Of a DNA stretch of 64,000 bases, positions 52,577 to 61,873 are shown in pieces. The notes under the pieces are model-generated. The model was not told where the DNA came from. It saw only the letters and a program-made list of their open reading frames with translations, and ran no database searches. The DNA comes from an uncultured Eubacteriales bacterium (GTDB lineage Bacteria > Bacillota > Clostridia > Oscillospirales > Acutalibacteraceae): contig OMZU01000001.1 of assembly GCA_900315605.1 (NCBI GenBank), forward strand, positions 39,440 through 103,439, given 5' to 3'. Both the position numbers and the translations under genes were made by a program. Within the stretch, counting starts at the first letter, position 1. Each line of letters opens with the position of its first letter.

Positions 52577-53539
52577 ATGAAAATTTCTGTTTTGGGCTGC
52601 GGTCGCTGGGGCAGCTGCATAGCCTGGTATCTTGACAAAATCGGACATGAGGTCACTGTTTGCGGACTAAAGGACGCTCCGGAATTTATTCAGCTTTGCG
52701 AACACCGCAAAAACGACTATCTCAGCTTTCCCGACAGCATTTCACTGACACCTGAGCTTGGAGAAGCCATCAGCAGTGCCGAGGTCATTGTGATCTCCAT
52801 TTCGTCACAGCATCTGCGCTCGTACTTTGAGGACATTTCAAAGCACAGTCTTGCAGGCAAAACAATAGTTCTGTGTATGAAGGGGGTCGAAGCCTCCACC
52901 GGAAAGCGTCTCAGCGAGGTCGTGGGAGATTTTATTGACCCGGAGCAAACCAAAGTAGCCGTTTGGGTGGGGCCCGGACATCCTCAGGATTATGTCAGAG
53001 GTATCCCCAACTGCATGGTGATCGACAGTAACGATCAGGCTGTCAAGGAAAAACTGGTAAATGAATTTAACAGCGAGCTGATAAGGTTTTATCTCGGCAC
53101 TGACCTTGTCGGAAGCGAGATCGGCGCAGCGGCAAAGAATGTTATAGGCATTGCCGCAGGAATTTTGGACGGCTTGGGCTACACCTCGCTCAAGGGCGCG
53201 CTCATGGCTCGCGGAACAAGGGAGATCGCCAGACTTATAAAGGCCTTGGGCGGCAATGAGTTCAGCGCATACGGTCTGTGTCATTTGGGCGATTACGAAG
53301 CCACGCTCTTTTCTCAATGGAGCCACAACCGCAGATACGGCGAAAGCCTTGCCAAGGGCATAAAGTTCGACAAGCTCGCCGAGGGAGTTATGACCTCAAA
53401 GGCTCTTTGCAAGCTGGGGGCGGACAACGGCGTTGACCTTCCTATTGTTGAGAGCGTTTATAATGTGCTTTTTGAAGATCTCGACGTCAAAGAAGCCATT
53501 GCTAGGCTGTTTGAGCGTTCGGTCAAAAAAGAATTTTAA
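52577..53539 (+). CDS. gpsA: NAD(P)H-dependent glycerol-3-phosphate dehydrogenase
   Basis: Makes sn-glycerol-3-phosphate from dihydroxyacetone phosphate for phospholipid and glycerophosphate polymers. It has 320 residues: a Rossmann motif GCGRWG at 7-12, catalytic K187 in GAAAKNVIGIAAG, and the SLKGALMARGTREI segment. The usual SGPS/T-A and GLGDL signatures are altered (WVGPGHPQDY, CHLGDYEAT), so it is a diverged member. The gene follows an ATGAGGT ribosome site and precedes a membrane glycosyltransferase by 17 bp. Confidence 0.88.
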   Translation: MKISVLGCGRWGSCIAWYLDKIGHEVTVCGLKDAPEFIQLCEHRKNDYLSFPDSISLTPELGEAISSAEVIVISISSQHLRSYFEDISKHSLAGKTIVLCMKGVEASTGKRLSEVVGDFIDPEQTKVAVWVGPGHPQDYVRGIPNCMVIDSNDQAVKEKLVNEFNSELIRFYLGTDLVGSEIGAAAKNVIGIAAGILDGLGYTSLKGALMARGTREIARLIKALGGNEFSAYGLCHLGDYEATLFSQWSHNRRYGESLAKGIKFDKLAEGVMTSKALCKLGADNGVDLPIVESVYNVLFEDLDVKEAIARLFERSVKKEF

Positions 53540-53556
53540 AAGAGAGCGAAGGTAAA

Positions 53557-55272
53557 ATGAGCAGTAAGAAAAAATCAAAAGCAAAATCAACGGTTTCACG
53601 CGACAAAGCTGCAAATCAGACAAAAACCGTTGAGACCATTAAGAAAAAGAGCAAATTTGAGACTATCATTTCAAACATCATCTGTGTGCTGACCTTTATA
53701 TCCTTTGGATATATCGCGTTAATGAGCTTTTTTCAGACCAGCGTGTTTGACGCCGCAAAATTCACCAGCGAGGTCATAAATTACGAGACCGACGTTGTGG
53801 GACTGAACATTTTGTTTACGGTCCTGTTTTGCGCCTTCCTTTTTGCAATGAAAAAGACGTACAACTTTTTCGCCAAAATCAACATAAAGCTTATTGAAAC
53901 GGCAATGGTGGCAATTGTTATAATACTGGGGCTTGTGTGGATCAATGCCGTCACCTCGGTCCCCGCTGCCGACAGCTACAACCTTTTTGAAGCTGCGACC
54001 GACGCTACGCGAAACACTTATAAATCAATGCAAAACGGCGGCAATTTTTACAACCACGATTTTTACAGCAACTATGCATACTTCAACTTCTATCCGTTCC
54101 AGCTTGGCTATGTTTTCTTCTCCGAGATGATATACAGGATCTTCGGCACATCAAACTCTCTGCCGATCCAGACGATCAACGTTATCTGTGTTGGCTTTGC
54201 TTATCTTGCTGTTGCAAGGATCACAAGGATCCTTTTCAAAAAGCTTTCGATCGAATTTCTTGCGATCATGCTGCTTTTGGCGTGCAACCAGCCTGTGCTG
54301 TTCTCGACCTTTGCATACGGAAACATCATAGGAATGTGCTTCTCGCTTTGGGCTTCATATTTCCTTATCAAATACTTTAAGACCAACAAATATGTTTTGC
54401 TTATCCCCTGCGGACTTATGCTCGTATTCGCGATTTTGGTCAAGTACAACAACCTTATCGTTCTTGTCGCGTTTGTGATAATGCTTATCGTTCACACAGT
54501 CAAGATGAAAAAATGGCAGAGCATCGCCTTTGCGCTCGCGCTTTGCATCGCCTCTGTGGGTGTAAACAGCCTTGTTGTTATGAGCTACGAGGCAAGGGCA
54601 AACACCAAATTTACAGACGGTGTTTCTCAGGTGCTGTATCTTGATATGGGCTTGACCGAATCTTATATGGCTCCCGGCTGGTACACAACCACCGGAAAGG
54701 ATATTTACATCCAGTCTCAGCTTAACACTCAAATCGCAAACCAAAAGGGTTGGGATGATATAAACACCAAGCTGAAAAAGTTCTCCGACATCAATTACAC
54801 AGTTGACTTCTTCAGCAAAAAAATCCTCAGTCAGTGGAACGAGCCCTCCTTTGAAAGCATCTGGGTAAGCCAGGTCAAGGATCATATCAGACCGGTTGAC
54901 AAGGGACTGGGTGCGGCGATCTACAGCGGAAGCTTAGGTCAGCTTATTAAGCTATGGTTCAATCTGTATATGCAGATTTTGTATCTGAGCTTTGCGATCG
55001 GAATGTATTTGCTGCTGATACGCAAAAAAGCAAATATAGAAACCATGCTTTTGCCGCTGATCCTGCTTGGAGGCTTTGGCTACCACCTGCTGTTTGAGGG
55101 CAAATCACAGTATGTACTCACCTACATCATCATGATGATCCCCACCGCTTCCTACGCACTGCACACAATACTCTACAGCGACTACTCAAAGCTGAAAGAA
55201 ATCATAGCAAAAATCGGCAATATCCCGGACAAAAAGCTTGAGGCTGCGGAAGCAGTTGATTCAGCTCAATGA
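53557..55272 (+). CDS. Polytopic GT-C-type glycosyltransferase-like membrane protein
   Basis: 571 residues: a Lys/Ser-rich cytoplasmic N-terminus, then about 11-12 hydrophobic spans. A first extracellular loop carries PAADSYNLFEAATDA and NHDFYSNYAYFNFYPFQLGY, and a later soluble loop lies near residues 350-450. This is the layout of GT39/PMT-like enzymes that use lipid-linked sugars at the outer membrane face. The conserved acidic pair is not certain. Co-transcribed with gpsA, followed by a strong terminator. Confidence 0.75.
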   Translation: MSSKKKSKAKSTVSRDKAANQTKTVETIKKKSKFETIISNIICVLTFISFGYIALMSFFQTSVFDAAKFTSEVINYETDVVGLNILFTVLFCAFLFAMKKTYNFFAKINIKLIETAMVAIVIILGLVWINAVTSVPAADSYNLFEAATDATRNTYKSMQNGGNFYNHDFYSNYAYFNFYPFQLGYVFFSEMIYRIFGTSNSLPIQTINVICVGFAYLAVARITRILFKKLSIEFLAIMLLLACNQPVLFSTFAYGNIIGMCFSLWASYFLIKYFKTNKYVLLIPCGLMLVFAILVKYNNLIVLVAFVIMLIVHTVKMKKWQSIAFALALCIASVGVNSLVVMSYEARANTKFTDGVSQVLYLDMGLTESYMAPGWYTTTGKDIYIQSQLNTQIANQKGWDDINTKLKKFSDINYTVDFFSKKILSQWNEPSFESIWVSQVKDHIRPVDKGLGAAIYSGSLGQLIKLWFNLYMQILYLSFAIGMYLLLIRKKANIETMLLPLILLGGFGYHLLFEGKSQYVLTYIIMMIPTASYALHTILYSDYSKLKEIIAKIGNIPDKKLEAAEAVDSAQ

Positions 55273-55285
55273 TCCATAAAAATCT

Positions 55286-55328
55286 AAAAGCGTTTCCGAC
55301 AAAGCAACAATGTCGGAAACGCTTTTTT
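55286..55328. terminator. Bidirectional terminator between convergent genes
   Basis: AAAGCGTTTCCGAC / GTCGGAAACGCTTT, 14-bp stem with T tracts on both strands. Confidence 0.9.
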
Positions 55329-55341
55329 GCATTTGTAATTA

Positions 55342-55860
55342 CTATTCTTCTGTGTTTTTCTTTGTTGTTTTTTCTTTCTTTTTGTCGCTGATCCCCAAAA
55401 TACGTTTTGTTTTTGTGGAGCCAAAGCGATAGGCGCGTCTGAACGGTCGGGTGTAGTACCAAAAATTGATGTACGTGCGGTAACGAAAGCTTTCGGGGGT
55501 ATAGGATTTGCCCTTTCGGGTAAAGGAAGTCATGACACCGATTATATCCTTGTCATAGATCCCGTGCTCCTTGACAAACTGGTTGTCGCCGCAAAGCACA
55601 TATCCGCCGTCGCTCTGAAAATCAAGTACTCTGTGCAGAACAAAATGTCCGTCCGATGGTCGCCTGTAGAGCGGAACGTCAAAAAGATGGAGCCTTCCGC
55701 CCGGCTTTTTCAGCACAACAACGTCCTCGCCGTCGCGCAGCATAGGAAGCATACTTGTTCCGTTCGGAGTAAAGGTCACGGAGCCGCCGCTTTCGAGCTT
55801 TTCGGAGATTATATCAATAACGTCGCTGAGTTCAAATTCTTTACTCAAGAATATCCGCAT
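55342..55860 (-). CDS. S24/S26-type signal-peptidase-like protein
   Basis: 172 residues with TPNGTSMLPMLRDGEDVVVL (catalytic Ser in GTSM) and a GHFVLHRVL segment in place of the usual lysine region of S26 peptidases, then VLCGDNQ. There is no clear N-terminal membrane helix, and the C-terminus is Lys/Glu rich. In Firmicutes such proteins often accompany PqqD-like proteins in peptide-modification loci. Here its start overlaps the PqqD-like gene by 20 bp. The substrate is unknown. Confidence 0.85.
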   Translation of the reverse strand: MRIFLSKEFELSDVIDIISEKLESGGSVTFTPNGTSMLPMLRDGEDVVVLKKPGGRLHLFDVPLYRRPSDGHFVLHRVLDFQSDGGYVLCGDNQFVKEHGIYDKDIIGVMTSFTRKGKSYTPESFRYRTYINFWYYTRPFRRAYRFGSTKTKRILGISDKKKEKTTKKNTEE

Positions 55861-56104
55861 CCTTTACTTTTTCTAAAAAAACGTCGATATCCGCGGAGGC
55901 TTTTTCGGGCTCGACCTCGTATTCTTCAAGCAGCTTGTTGACCAATTCCTGCTTGTCCGCGCCGCTTTGGAGCAGCTTGAAAAGAAACGCACCGGTTTCG
56001 TTGAGATTGATAATGCCGTTGAAATCAAGCGTAAGGCTGTTTACCGGCACAACAACATAGACATCCGCGACCTTGCGAAGCACAAAATCCTTTTTTATTC
56101 TCAT
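55841..56104 (-). CDS. PqqD-like peptide chaperone
   Basis: 87 residues matching the PqqD/RRE fold: FVLRKVADVYVVVPV...LNLNETGAFLFKLLQSGADKQELVNKLLEEYEV. PqqD-type domains bind the leader of a ribosomal peptide and present it to a modifying enzyme. No radical-SAM enzyme, ABC exporter or obvious precursor gene lies nearby. Ribosome site GGAGG; its own promoter lies at 56141-56169. Confidence 0.85.
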   Translation of the reverse strand: MRIKKDFVLRKVADVYVVVPVNSLTLDFNGIINLNETGAFLFKLLQSGADKQELVNKLLEEYEVEPEKASADIDVFLEKVKDADILE

Positions 56105-56140
56105 TGGAGCGACCTCCGATTTTTTGAAATATCAGCTACT

Positions 56141-56169
56141 ATTATAATACATGAAACAGCAAAAAGCAA
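56141..56169 (-). promoter_or_regulatory. Promoter of the PqqD-peptidase pair
   Basis: Minus strand TTGCTT (56164-56169), 17 bp, TATAAT (56141-56146). Confidence 0.65.
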
Positions 56170-56225
56170 GCGACGACTTTTGATTACCAAATAAAAGCCG
56201 CCGCTTATTTATAAAGAAGGAATTT

Positions 56226-56260
56226 TTAAGGCATTACTGCATATTCAGGTGTTGCCTTAA
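56226..56260. repeat. 35-bp mini-palindrome related to the MITE-like element
   Basis: TTAAGGCA...TGTTGCCTTAA. On the minus strand it begins TTAAGGCAACACC, identical to the first 13 bases of the 168-bp element at 18916. It lies just past groEL and may double as its terminator. Confidence 0.65.
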
Positions 56261-56278
56261 CACACATTTTTATATTTA

Positions 56279-57913
<1,635 letters not shown>

Positions 57914-57928
57914 TTACCTCCCGAAAAA

Positions 57929-58213
57929 TTATTCAACTGTTGCCAAAATATCGGACTGACGAACGATCGTGTATTCCTCGCCGTCGATTTTAACCTCTGT
58001 GCCTGCATATTTGCTGGCGATAACCTTGTCGCCTTCTTTTACGTACATTTTTACTTCGTTGCCGTCAACAATACCGCCGGGGCCTACTGCCACTACCTTG
58101 GCGAACTGCGGCTTTTCCTGAGCTGCGGACGAAAGGATGATTCCGCTCTTTGTTTTTTCTTCGGCTTCTTCCACCTGCAATACTACTCTGTCAAGCAATG
58201 GTTTGATACTCAT
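57929..58213 (-). CDS. groES: Co-chaperonin GroES (10 kDa)
   Basis: 94-residue cap of the GroEL chamber, with PLLDRVVLQ at the N-terminus, the mobile-loop segment EEAEEKTKSGIILSSAAQEKP, and GEEYTIVRQSDILA at the C-terminus. First gene of the groESL operon. Confidence 0.98.
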   Translation of the reverse strand: MSIKPLLDRVVLQVEEAEEKTKSGIILSSAAQEKPQFAKVVAVGPGGIVDGNEVKMYVKEGDKVIASKYAGTEVKIDGEEYTIVRQSDILATVE

Positions 58214-58353
58214 AAAATAGCCTCCTGTGTTCTATTACGTTATACTAATCCTCAAATATAAACCGATTTTCATTGTTCACGTTTTTGCAAAGGCAAGAAT
58301 GAGTTTGTCTTTTGTTTTGTTAAAATGATTTACGATCGGTAAATATTTAAGTA

Positions 58354-58380
58354 TTAGCACTCGCCTTGTTTGAGTGCTAA
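58354..58380. promoter_or_regulatory. CIRCE operator (HrcA site)
   Basis: TTAGCACTC, 9-nt spacer, GAGTGCTAA: a perfect match to CIRCE, immediately downstream of the groES promoter. HrcA repression released by heat stress is the expected control. Confidence 0.97.
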
Positions 58381-58384
58381 TTAT

Positions 58385-58412
58385 ATTTTACTCATTTTTC
58401 CGGAAATGTCAA
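58385..58412 (-). promoter_or_regulatory. groESL promoter
   Basis: Minus strand TTGACA (58407-58412), 16 bp, TAAAAT (58385-58390); the CIRCE element covers the start region. Confidence 0.8.
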
Positions 58413-58460
58413 TAGGAAATTTGACTTTTTTTGACTTTGAACGGAATTTTCATGATTTCA

Positions 58461-59228
58461 TCACATTTTGATTGCTGTGATTTCAAGCAATGCCGATTTG
58501 ATTGCCGACAGCATAAACTCGATAAAGCAAGTTGAATCGGCGGCGTTATTCGATTCGTTGATCGCTCTGTAATATTCGCTCTGCCTGTCGTGGATAATCG
58601 ACTCAACCGGAACCCACGCAAACAACGGATTCCATTTTGAGAGCAAAAGCGTGTGCCACAGCCTTCCGATTCTGCCGTTTCCGTCGGAAAACGGATGAAT
58701 CAGCTCAAATTCATAATGAAATACACAGCTTTTAACAAGCAGTGGATTTTCGTCTTTTTCAGTCCATTCGAGCAGCTCAGCGACCAACTGCGGAACATAT
58801 GCAGGCAGAGTACCAAAGTGGATAATATTTCCCTGAGAATCAGCTATGCCGACCGGACGCGAACGGAATTCGCCCGCATCGTCGCGCAAGCCTCTGACCA
58901 TAACCGAATGAGCGGCCAGCAGATCGTCGAGTGAATAAGGGTTCAGTTCATCAAGTCTGTCATAGATTTCATATGCGTTTTTAACCTCCGCGATGTCCTT
59001 GGGCGGAGCTAAAATACGCTTGCCCGACACAACCGCCGTGACCTGCTCCAGACTTAGAGTGTTCTGCTCAATGGCAAGTGAGGAATATATGGTTTTAATG
59101 CGGTTGCTTCGACGTAACTGCGGCGAACGCATGGCTTCCGATGTGAATTTCATTGCGCCGACAAGCTCGGAAATCTCAGCCGTCAGGCTCAGTATTTTGG
59201 TATTGATTTGAAACGGATATTTTTGCAT
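58461..59228 (-). CDS. Fic family protein (predicted AMP transferase)
   Basis: 255 residues. The Fic motif HPFSDGNGRIGR starts at H178. An N-terminal inhibitory-helix motif is present as S50-LAI-E54 (SSLAIEQN), making it a class II-type Fic whose activity is held off by its own helix. Family members transfer AMP (or remove it) on Ser/Thr/Tyr of target proteins. No antitoxin-like partner gene is adjacent. Ribosome site GGAGGGAG. Target unknown. Confidence 0.9.
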   Translation of the reverse strand: MQKYPFQINTKILSLTAEISELVGAMKFTSEAMRSPQLRRSNRIKTIYSSLAIEQNTLSLEQVTAVVSGKRILAPPKDIAEVKNAYEIYDRLDELNPYSLDDLLAAHSVMVRGLRDDAGEFRSRPVGIADSQGNIIHFGTLPAYVPQLVAELLEWTEKDENPLLVKSCVFHYEFELIHPFSDGNGRIGRLWHTLLLSKWNPLFAWVPVESIIHDRQSEYYRAINESNNAADSTCFIEFMLSAIKSALLEITAIKM

Positions 59229-59305
59229 AAAACTCCCTCCGTCATCAGTATATCACTCAGTTGCTCAAAAATCAATTCATCTATCACAATCATTTTTCGG
59301 AGTTC

Positions 59306-59403
59306 AGGGCACCTAATCAATTTTCAATTCGGGTGGGGCAGTGTTGCCTTAATTAAAGAACACCGCACAATTCGCAGCGTGCGCCTTGAATTGTGCGGTT
59401 TTG
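59306..59403. repeat. Degenerate MITE-related palindromes
   Basis: GGGCACCT near 59307, GTGTTGCCTTAA ending at 59352, then ACCGCACAATTC / GAATTGTGCGGT (a 12-bp stem). These are pieces of the TTAAGGCAACACCGCA end sequence in opposite orientations. The 12-bp stem may serve as terminator of the ACT-protein operon. Confidence 0.5.
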
Positions 59404-59438
59404 TCTAAAATTCAGATGTGTAATCGCAACTTGAATTA

Positions 59439-59867
59439 TCAAATATCCTTGATATCATCCTCGTTGAGAACCGGAACGTTATTATCGATCAGCACCTGCT
59501 CGGCTTTGTCAACGTCGTCAACTCTGAGAACAACATAAGCTCCAAAGCTTTCGGAGGCTGTAAAAGCGTAAACATACTCGATATTTACGTCCTCTTTGGC
59601 AAGGAAGTCGATCACATAAAGCAGCGCGCCAACGCGGTCGTCAAGCTTTGCGGCAACTACCTTGGTTGTGTTGATTATCAAATCGTCGCTGAGGACCTCG
59701 ATAGTCTTTGGAGTGTCCGAGGTTATCATGCGAAGAATACCGAAATCCTTTGTGTCCGCAATGCTCAGCGCGCGGATATTGAGTCCGGCGTCGGCAATCG
59801 GCTTTACGATCTCGACCAGCTTTCCGGGCTGATTTTCTACAAATACGGAAATCTGCTGAATAGCCAT
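59439..59867 (-). CDS. Tandem ACT-domain protein
   Basis: 142 residues with two ACT folds (about 1-65: QISVFVENQPGKLVEIVKPIADAGLNI; 70-140: GALLYVIDFLAKEDVNIEYVYAF). Such small proteins bind amino acids and commonly sit beside paaK and iorAB genes. It starts 28 bp after paaK. A role as an amino-acid sensor for the pathway is inferred from context. Confidence 0.88.
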   Translation of the reverse strand: MAIQQISVFVENQPGKLVEIVKPIADAGLNIRALSIADTKDFGILRMITSDTPKTIEVLSDDLIINTTKVVAAKLDDRVGALLYVIDFLAKEDVNIEYVYAFTASESFGAYVVLRVDDVDKAEQVLIDNNVPVLNEDDIKDI

Positions 59868-59894
59868 AGTTTTATCCTTTCTCCGGTTACGGAA

Positions 59895-61202
59895 TTAGTC
59901 GTGAAGCTTACGCTTGTCTATAACTCTGACAGCCTTGCCCTCGCTTCTTGTGATGGTCTTTGGCGGAACAAGGTGGATCTTGGGTCCGATTCCGAGCATT
60001 GTGCGCATTGCGCCCTCAAGCTTTTTCTCCTTGGCAAGGTTTTCAGAAATGATATCCGAGAACTTGTCGGGAGTGAGCTCAACGTTGATGTCAATAGTAT
60101 CGCTGTTGTTCACACGGTCAACGATGATCTGATAGTTCGGAGAATAACCCTCGTTGAGCAAAACTGTCTCGATCTGGCTTGGGAATACGTTTACGCCGCG
60201 GATAATGAGCATATCGTCGCTTCTGCCCATAGGCTTGCACATCTTGACAAAGGTTCTGCCGCAGGAGCATTTTTCTCTTGAAAGGATACAAATATCGCGG
60301 GTCCTGTAGCGAAGAAGCGGAAAGGCTTCTTTGTCGAGCGAGGTGAAAACAAGCTCGCCCTTGCTGCCCTCGGGAAGCACCTCTCCGGTATCGGGGTCGA
60401 TGATCTCGGCATAGAAGTGATCCTCGTTGATGTGCATTCCGCTTTGCTCCTCGCACTCATAGGCAACGCCCGGACCGCTCGTTTCGGTAAGTCCGTAGAT
60501 ATCGTAAGCCTTGATACCAAGGCTTTTTTCGATGGTCTGTCTCATTTCCTCTGTCCAGGGCTCCGCGCCGAAGATGCCGCATTTGAGCTTGTTGTCCTCG
60601 GGCTTATAGCCCTTTTCGGCAAGCACCTCGCCGATATGCGCCGCATAGGACGGAGTACAGCAGATGATAGTTGAACCGAGATCCATCATAAACTGGATCT
60701 GTCGGTCGGTATTGCCCGACGACATCGGAAGAGTCAGGCAGCCAACCTTGTGGGAACCGCCGTGAACGCCTGCGCCGCCCGTAAACAAGCCAAAGCCATA
60801 GGCAACCTGCAAAACGTCGCCCTTTGAACCGCCGGCGGCAACGATCGCTCTTGCCACGCAGTCCTCCCAAAGATCAACGTCGTTTTGGGTGTAAAAGGCA
60901 ACCACTCTTTTTCCGGTCGTGCCGGAGGTCGAATGGATACGAACGCAGTTTTTCAAATCCGTGCCGAGCATACCGTATGGATAAGAATCTCGCAGATCTG
61001 CCTTTGACAAAAACGGAAGCTTTTTGATATCATCCACGCTCTTGATGTCCTCGGGCTTGACTCCCTTTTTGTCCATCAGGTCGCGATAATACTTCACGTT
61101 TTCGTAGACATGCTTTACCTGCTTAACAATTTTTTCGTTCTGGATCCTGAGTATTTCCTCACGCGAGGCGGTTTCAATTTCGGGCTGATAATATCGTCCC
61201 AT
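59895..61202 (-). CDS. paaK: Phenylacetate--CoA ligase-like enzyme
   Basis: 435 residues of the ANL family. The AMP-binding P-loop HSTSGTTGKRVV is near 92-103, followed by DIYGLTETSGPG and YRTRDI, and a short C-terminal domain with RGVNVFPSQIE. It activates arylacetates to CoA thioesters or, run in reverse, makes ATP from the aryl-CoA produced by IorAB. ATG 61202 follows AGGAAG. Downstream of iorAB, separated by a 97-bp gap with a GGTGCGCC hairpin. Confidence 0.92.
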   Translation of the reverse strand: MGRYYQPEIETASREEILRIQNEKIVKQVKHVYENVKYYRDLMDKKGVKPEDIKSVDDIKKLPFLSKADLRDSYPYGMLGTDLKNCVRIHSTSGTTGKRVVAFYTQNDVDLWEDCVARAIVAAGGSKGDVLQVAYGFGLFTGGAGVHGGSHKVGCLTLPMSSGNTDRQIQFMMDLGSTIICCTPSYAAHIGEVLAEKGYKPEDNKLKCGIFGAEPWTEEMRQTIEKSLGIKAYDIYGLTETSGPGVAYECEEQSGMHINEDHFYAEIIDPDTGEVLPEGSKGELVFTSLDKEAFPLLRYRTRDICILSREKCSCGRTFVKMCKPMGRSDDMLIIRGVNVFPSQIETVLLNEGYSPNYQIIVDRVNNSDTIDINVELTPDKFSDIISENLAKEKKLEGAMRTMLGIGPKIHLVPPKTITRSEGKAVRVIDKRKLHD

Positions 61203-61254
61203 CGGTACCACTTCCTAAAAAATTTTTTGATTGATCTGTGCTTGTATTTATTGT

Positions 61255-61279
61255 GTAGAGGCGCACTCATGGGTGCGCC
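61255..61279. repeat. Short GGGTGCGCC palindrome
   Basis: GTAGAGGCGCACTCATGGGTGCGCC is a single half of the hairpin family seen at 916-988; here it lies inside the iorAB-paaK operon. Confidence 0.65.
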
Positions 61280-61299
61280 ATATTAAACGCCGTGTTTAT

Positions 61300-61872
61300 T
61301 TAATAATTATATCCAAGCTCAAAGGCTTTGAGATTTACCTCAACAAACTGAGGCTTTACTGTGTTCTTTATAGCCTCGATCCATTTTTCTTTTTCAATAT
61401 GGAAATGCTTTGCAAGTCTGCCCATCAGCACGATATTAACAGACTTTGCGTTGCCTGCTTCGGTCGCGAGCGAAAGAGCGTCGATCTCATCAACAAAAAC
61501 GCCCTTTGACTTGAGCTCCTCCAAAACATTTTCCGGATATTCCGCCGCACCGGTGATGACGGGCATTGGATCGATCATCTGAGAATTAACGATGATTTTT
61601 CCGTCCTTTTTGAGGTTTGCGGCGTATCTTGCCGCCTCGATCCTCTCGAACGAAATAATATAGTCAGCCTCGCCCTGAGCGATGACCGGCGAATAAACCT
61701 TGTCGCCAAAGCGAACATAGGTAACTACCGAGCCGCCGCGCTGGCTCATTCCGTGAACCTCGCTTACCTTTACGTCGTAGCCCTCCTGAACCAACAACGC
61801 GCCCAACAGCTTGCTGGCAAGGAGACTTCCCTGACCGCCGACGCCGACGATCATAACATTCTTTGTTTCCAT
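61300..61872 (-). CDS. iorB: Indolepyruvate:ferredoxin oxidoreductase, beta subunit
   Basis: 190 residues of the pyruvate-ferredoxin oxidoreductase gamma-type fold: NVMIVGVGGQGSLLASKLLG, then EVHGMSQRGGSVVTYVR. It forms the IorAB complex that oxidatively decarboxylates arylpyruvates to aryl-acetyl-CoA with reduction of ferredoxin. ATG 61872 follows AAAGGAG and lies 1 bp after the iorA stop. Confidence 0.95.
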   Translation of the reverse strand: METKNVMIVGVGGQGSLLASKLLGALLVQEGYDVKVSEVHGMSQRGGSVVTYVRFGDKVYSPVIAQGEADYIISFERIEAARYAANLKKDGKIIVNSQMIDPMPVITGAAEYPENVLEELKSKGVFVDEIDALSLATEAGNAKSVNIVLMGRLAKHFHIEKEKWIEAIKNTVKPQFVEVNLKAFELGYNY

Positions 61873-61873
61873 G

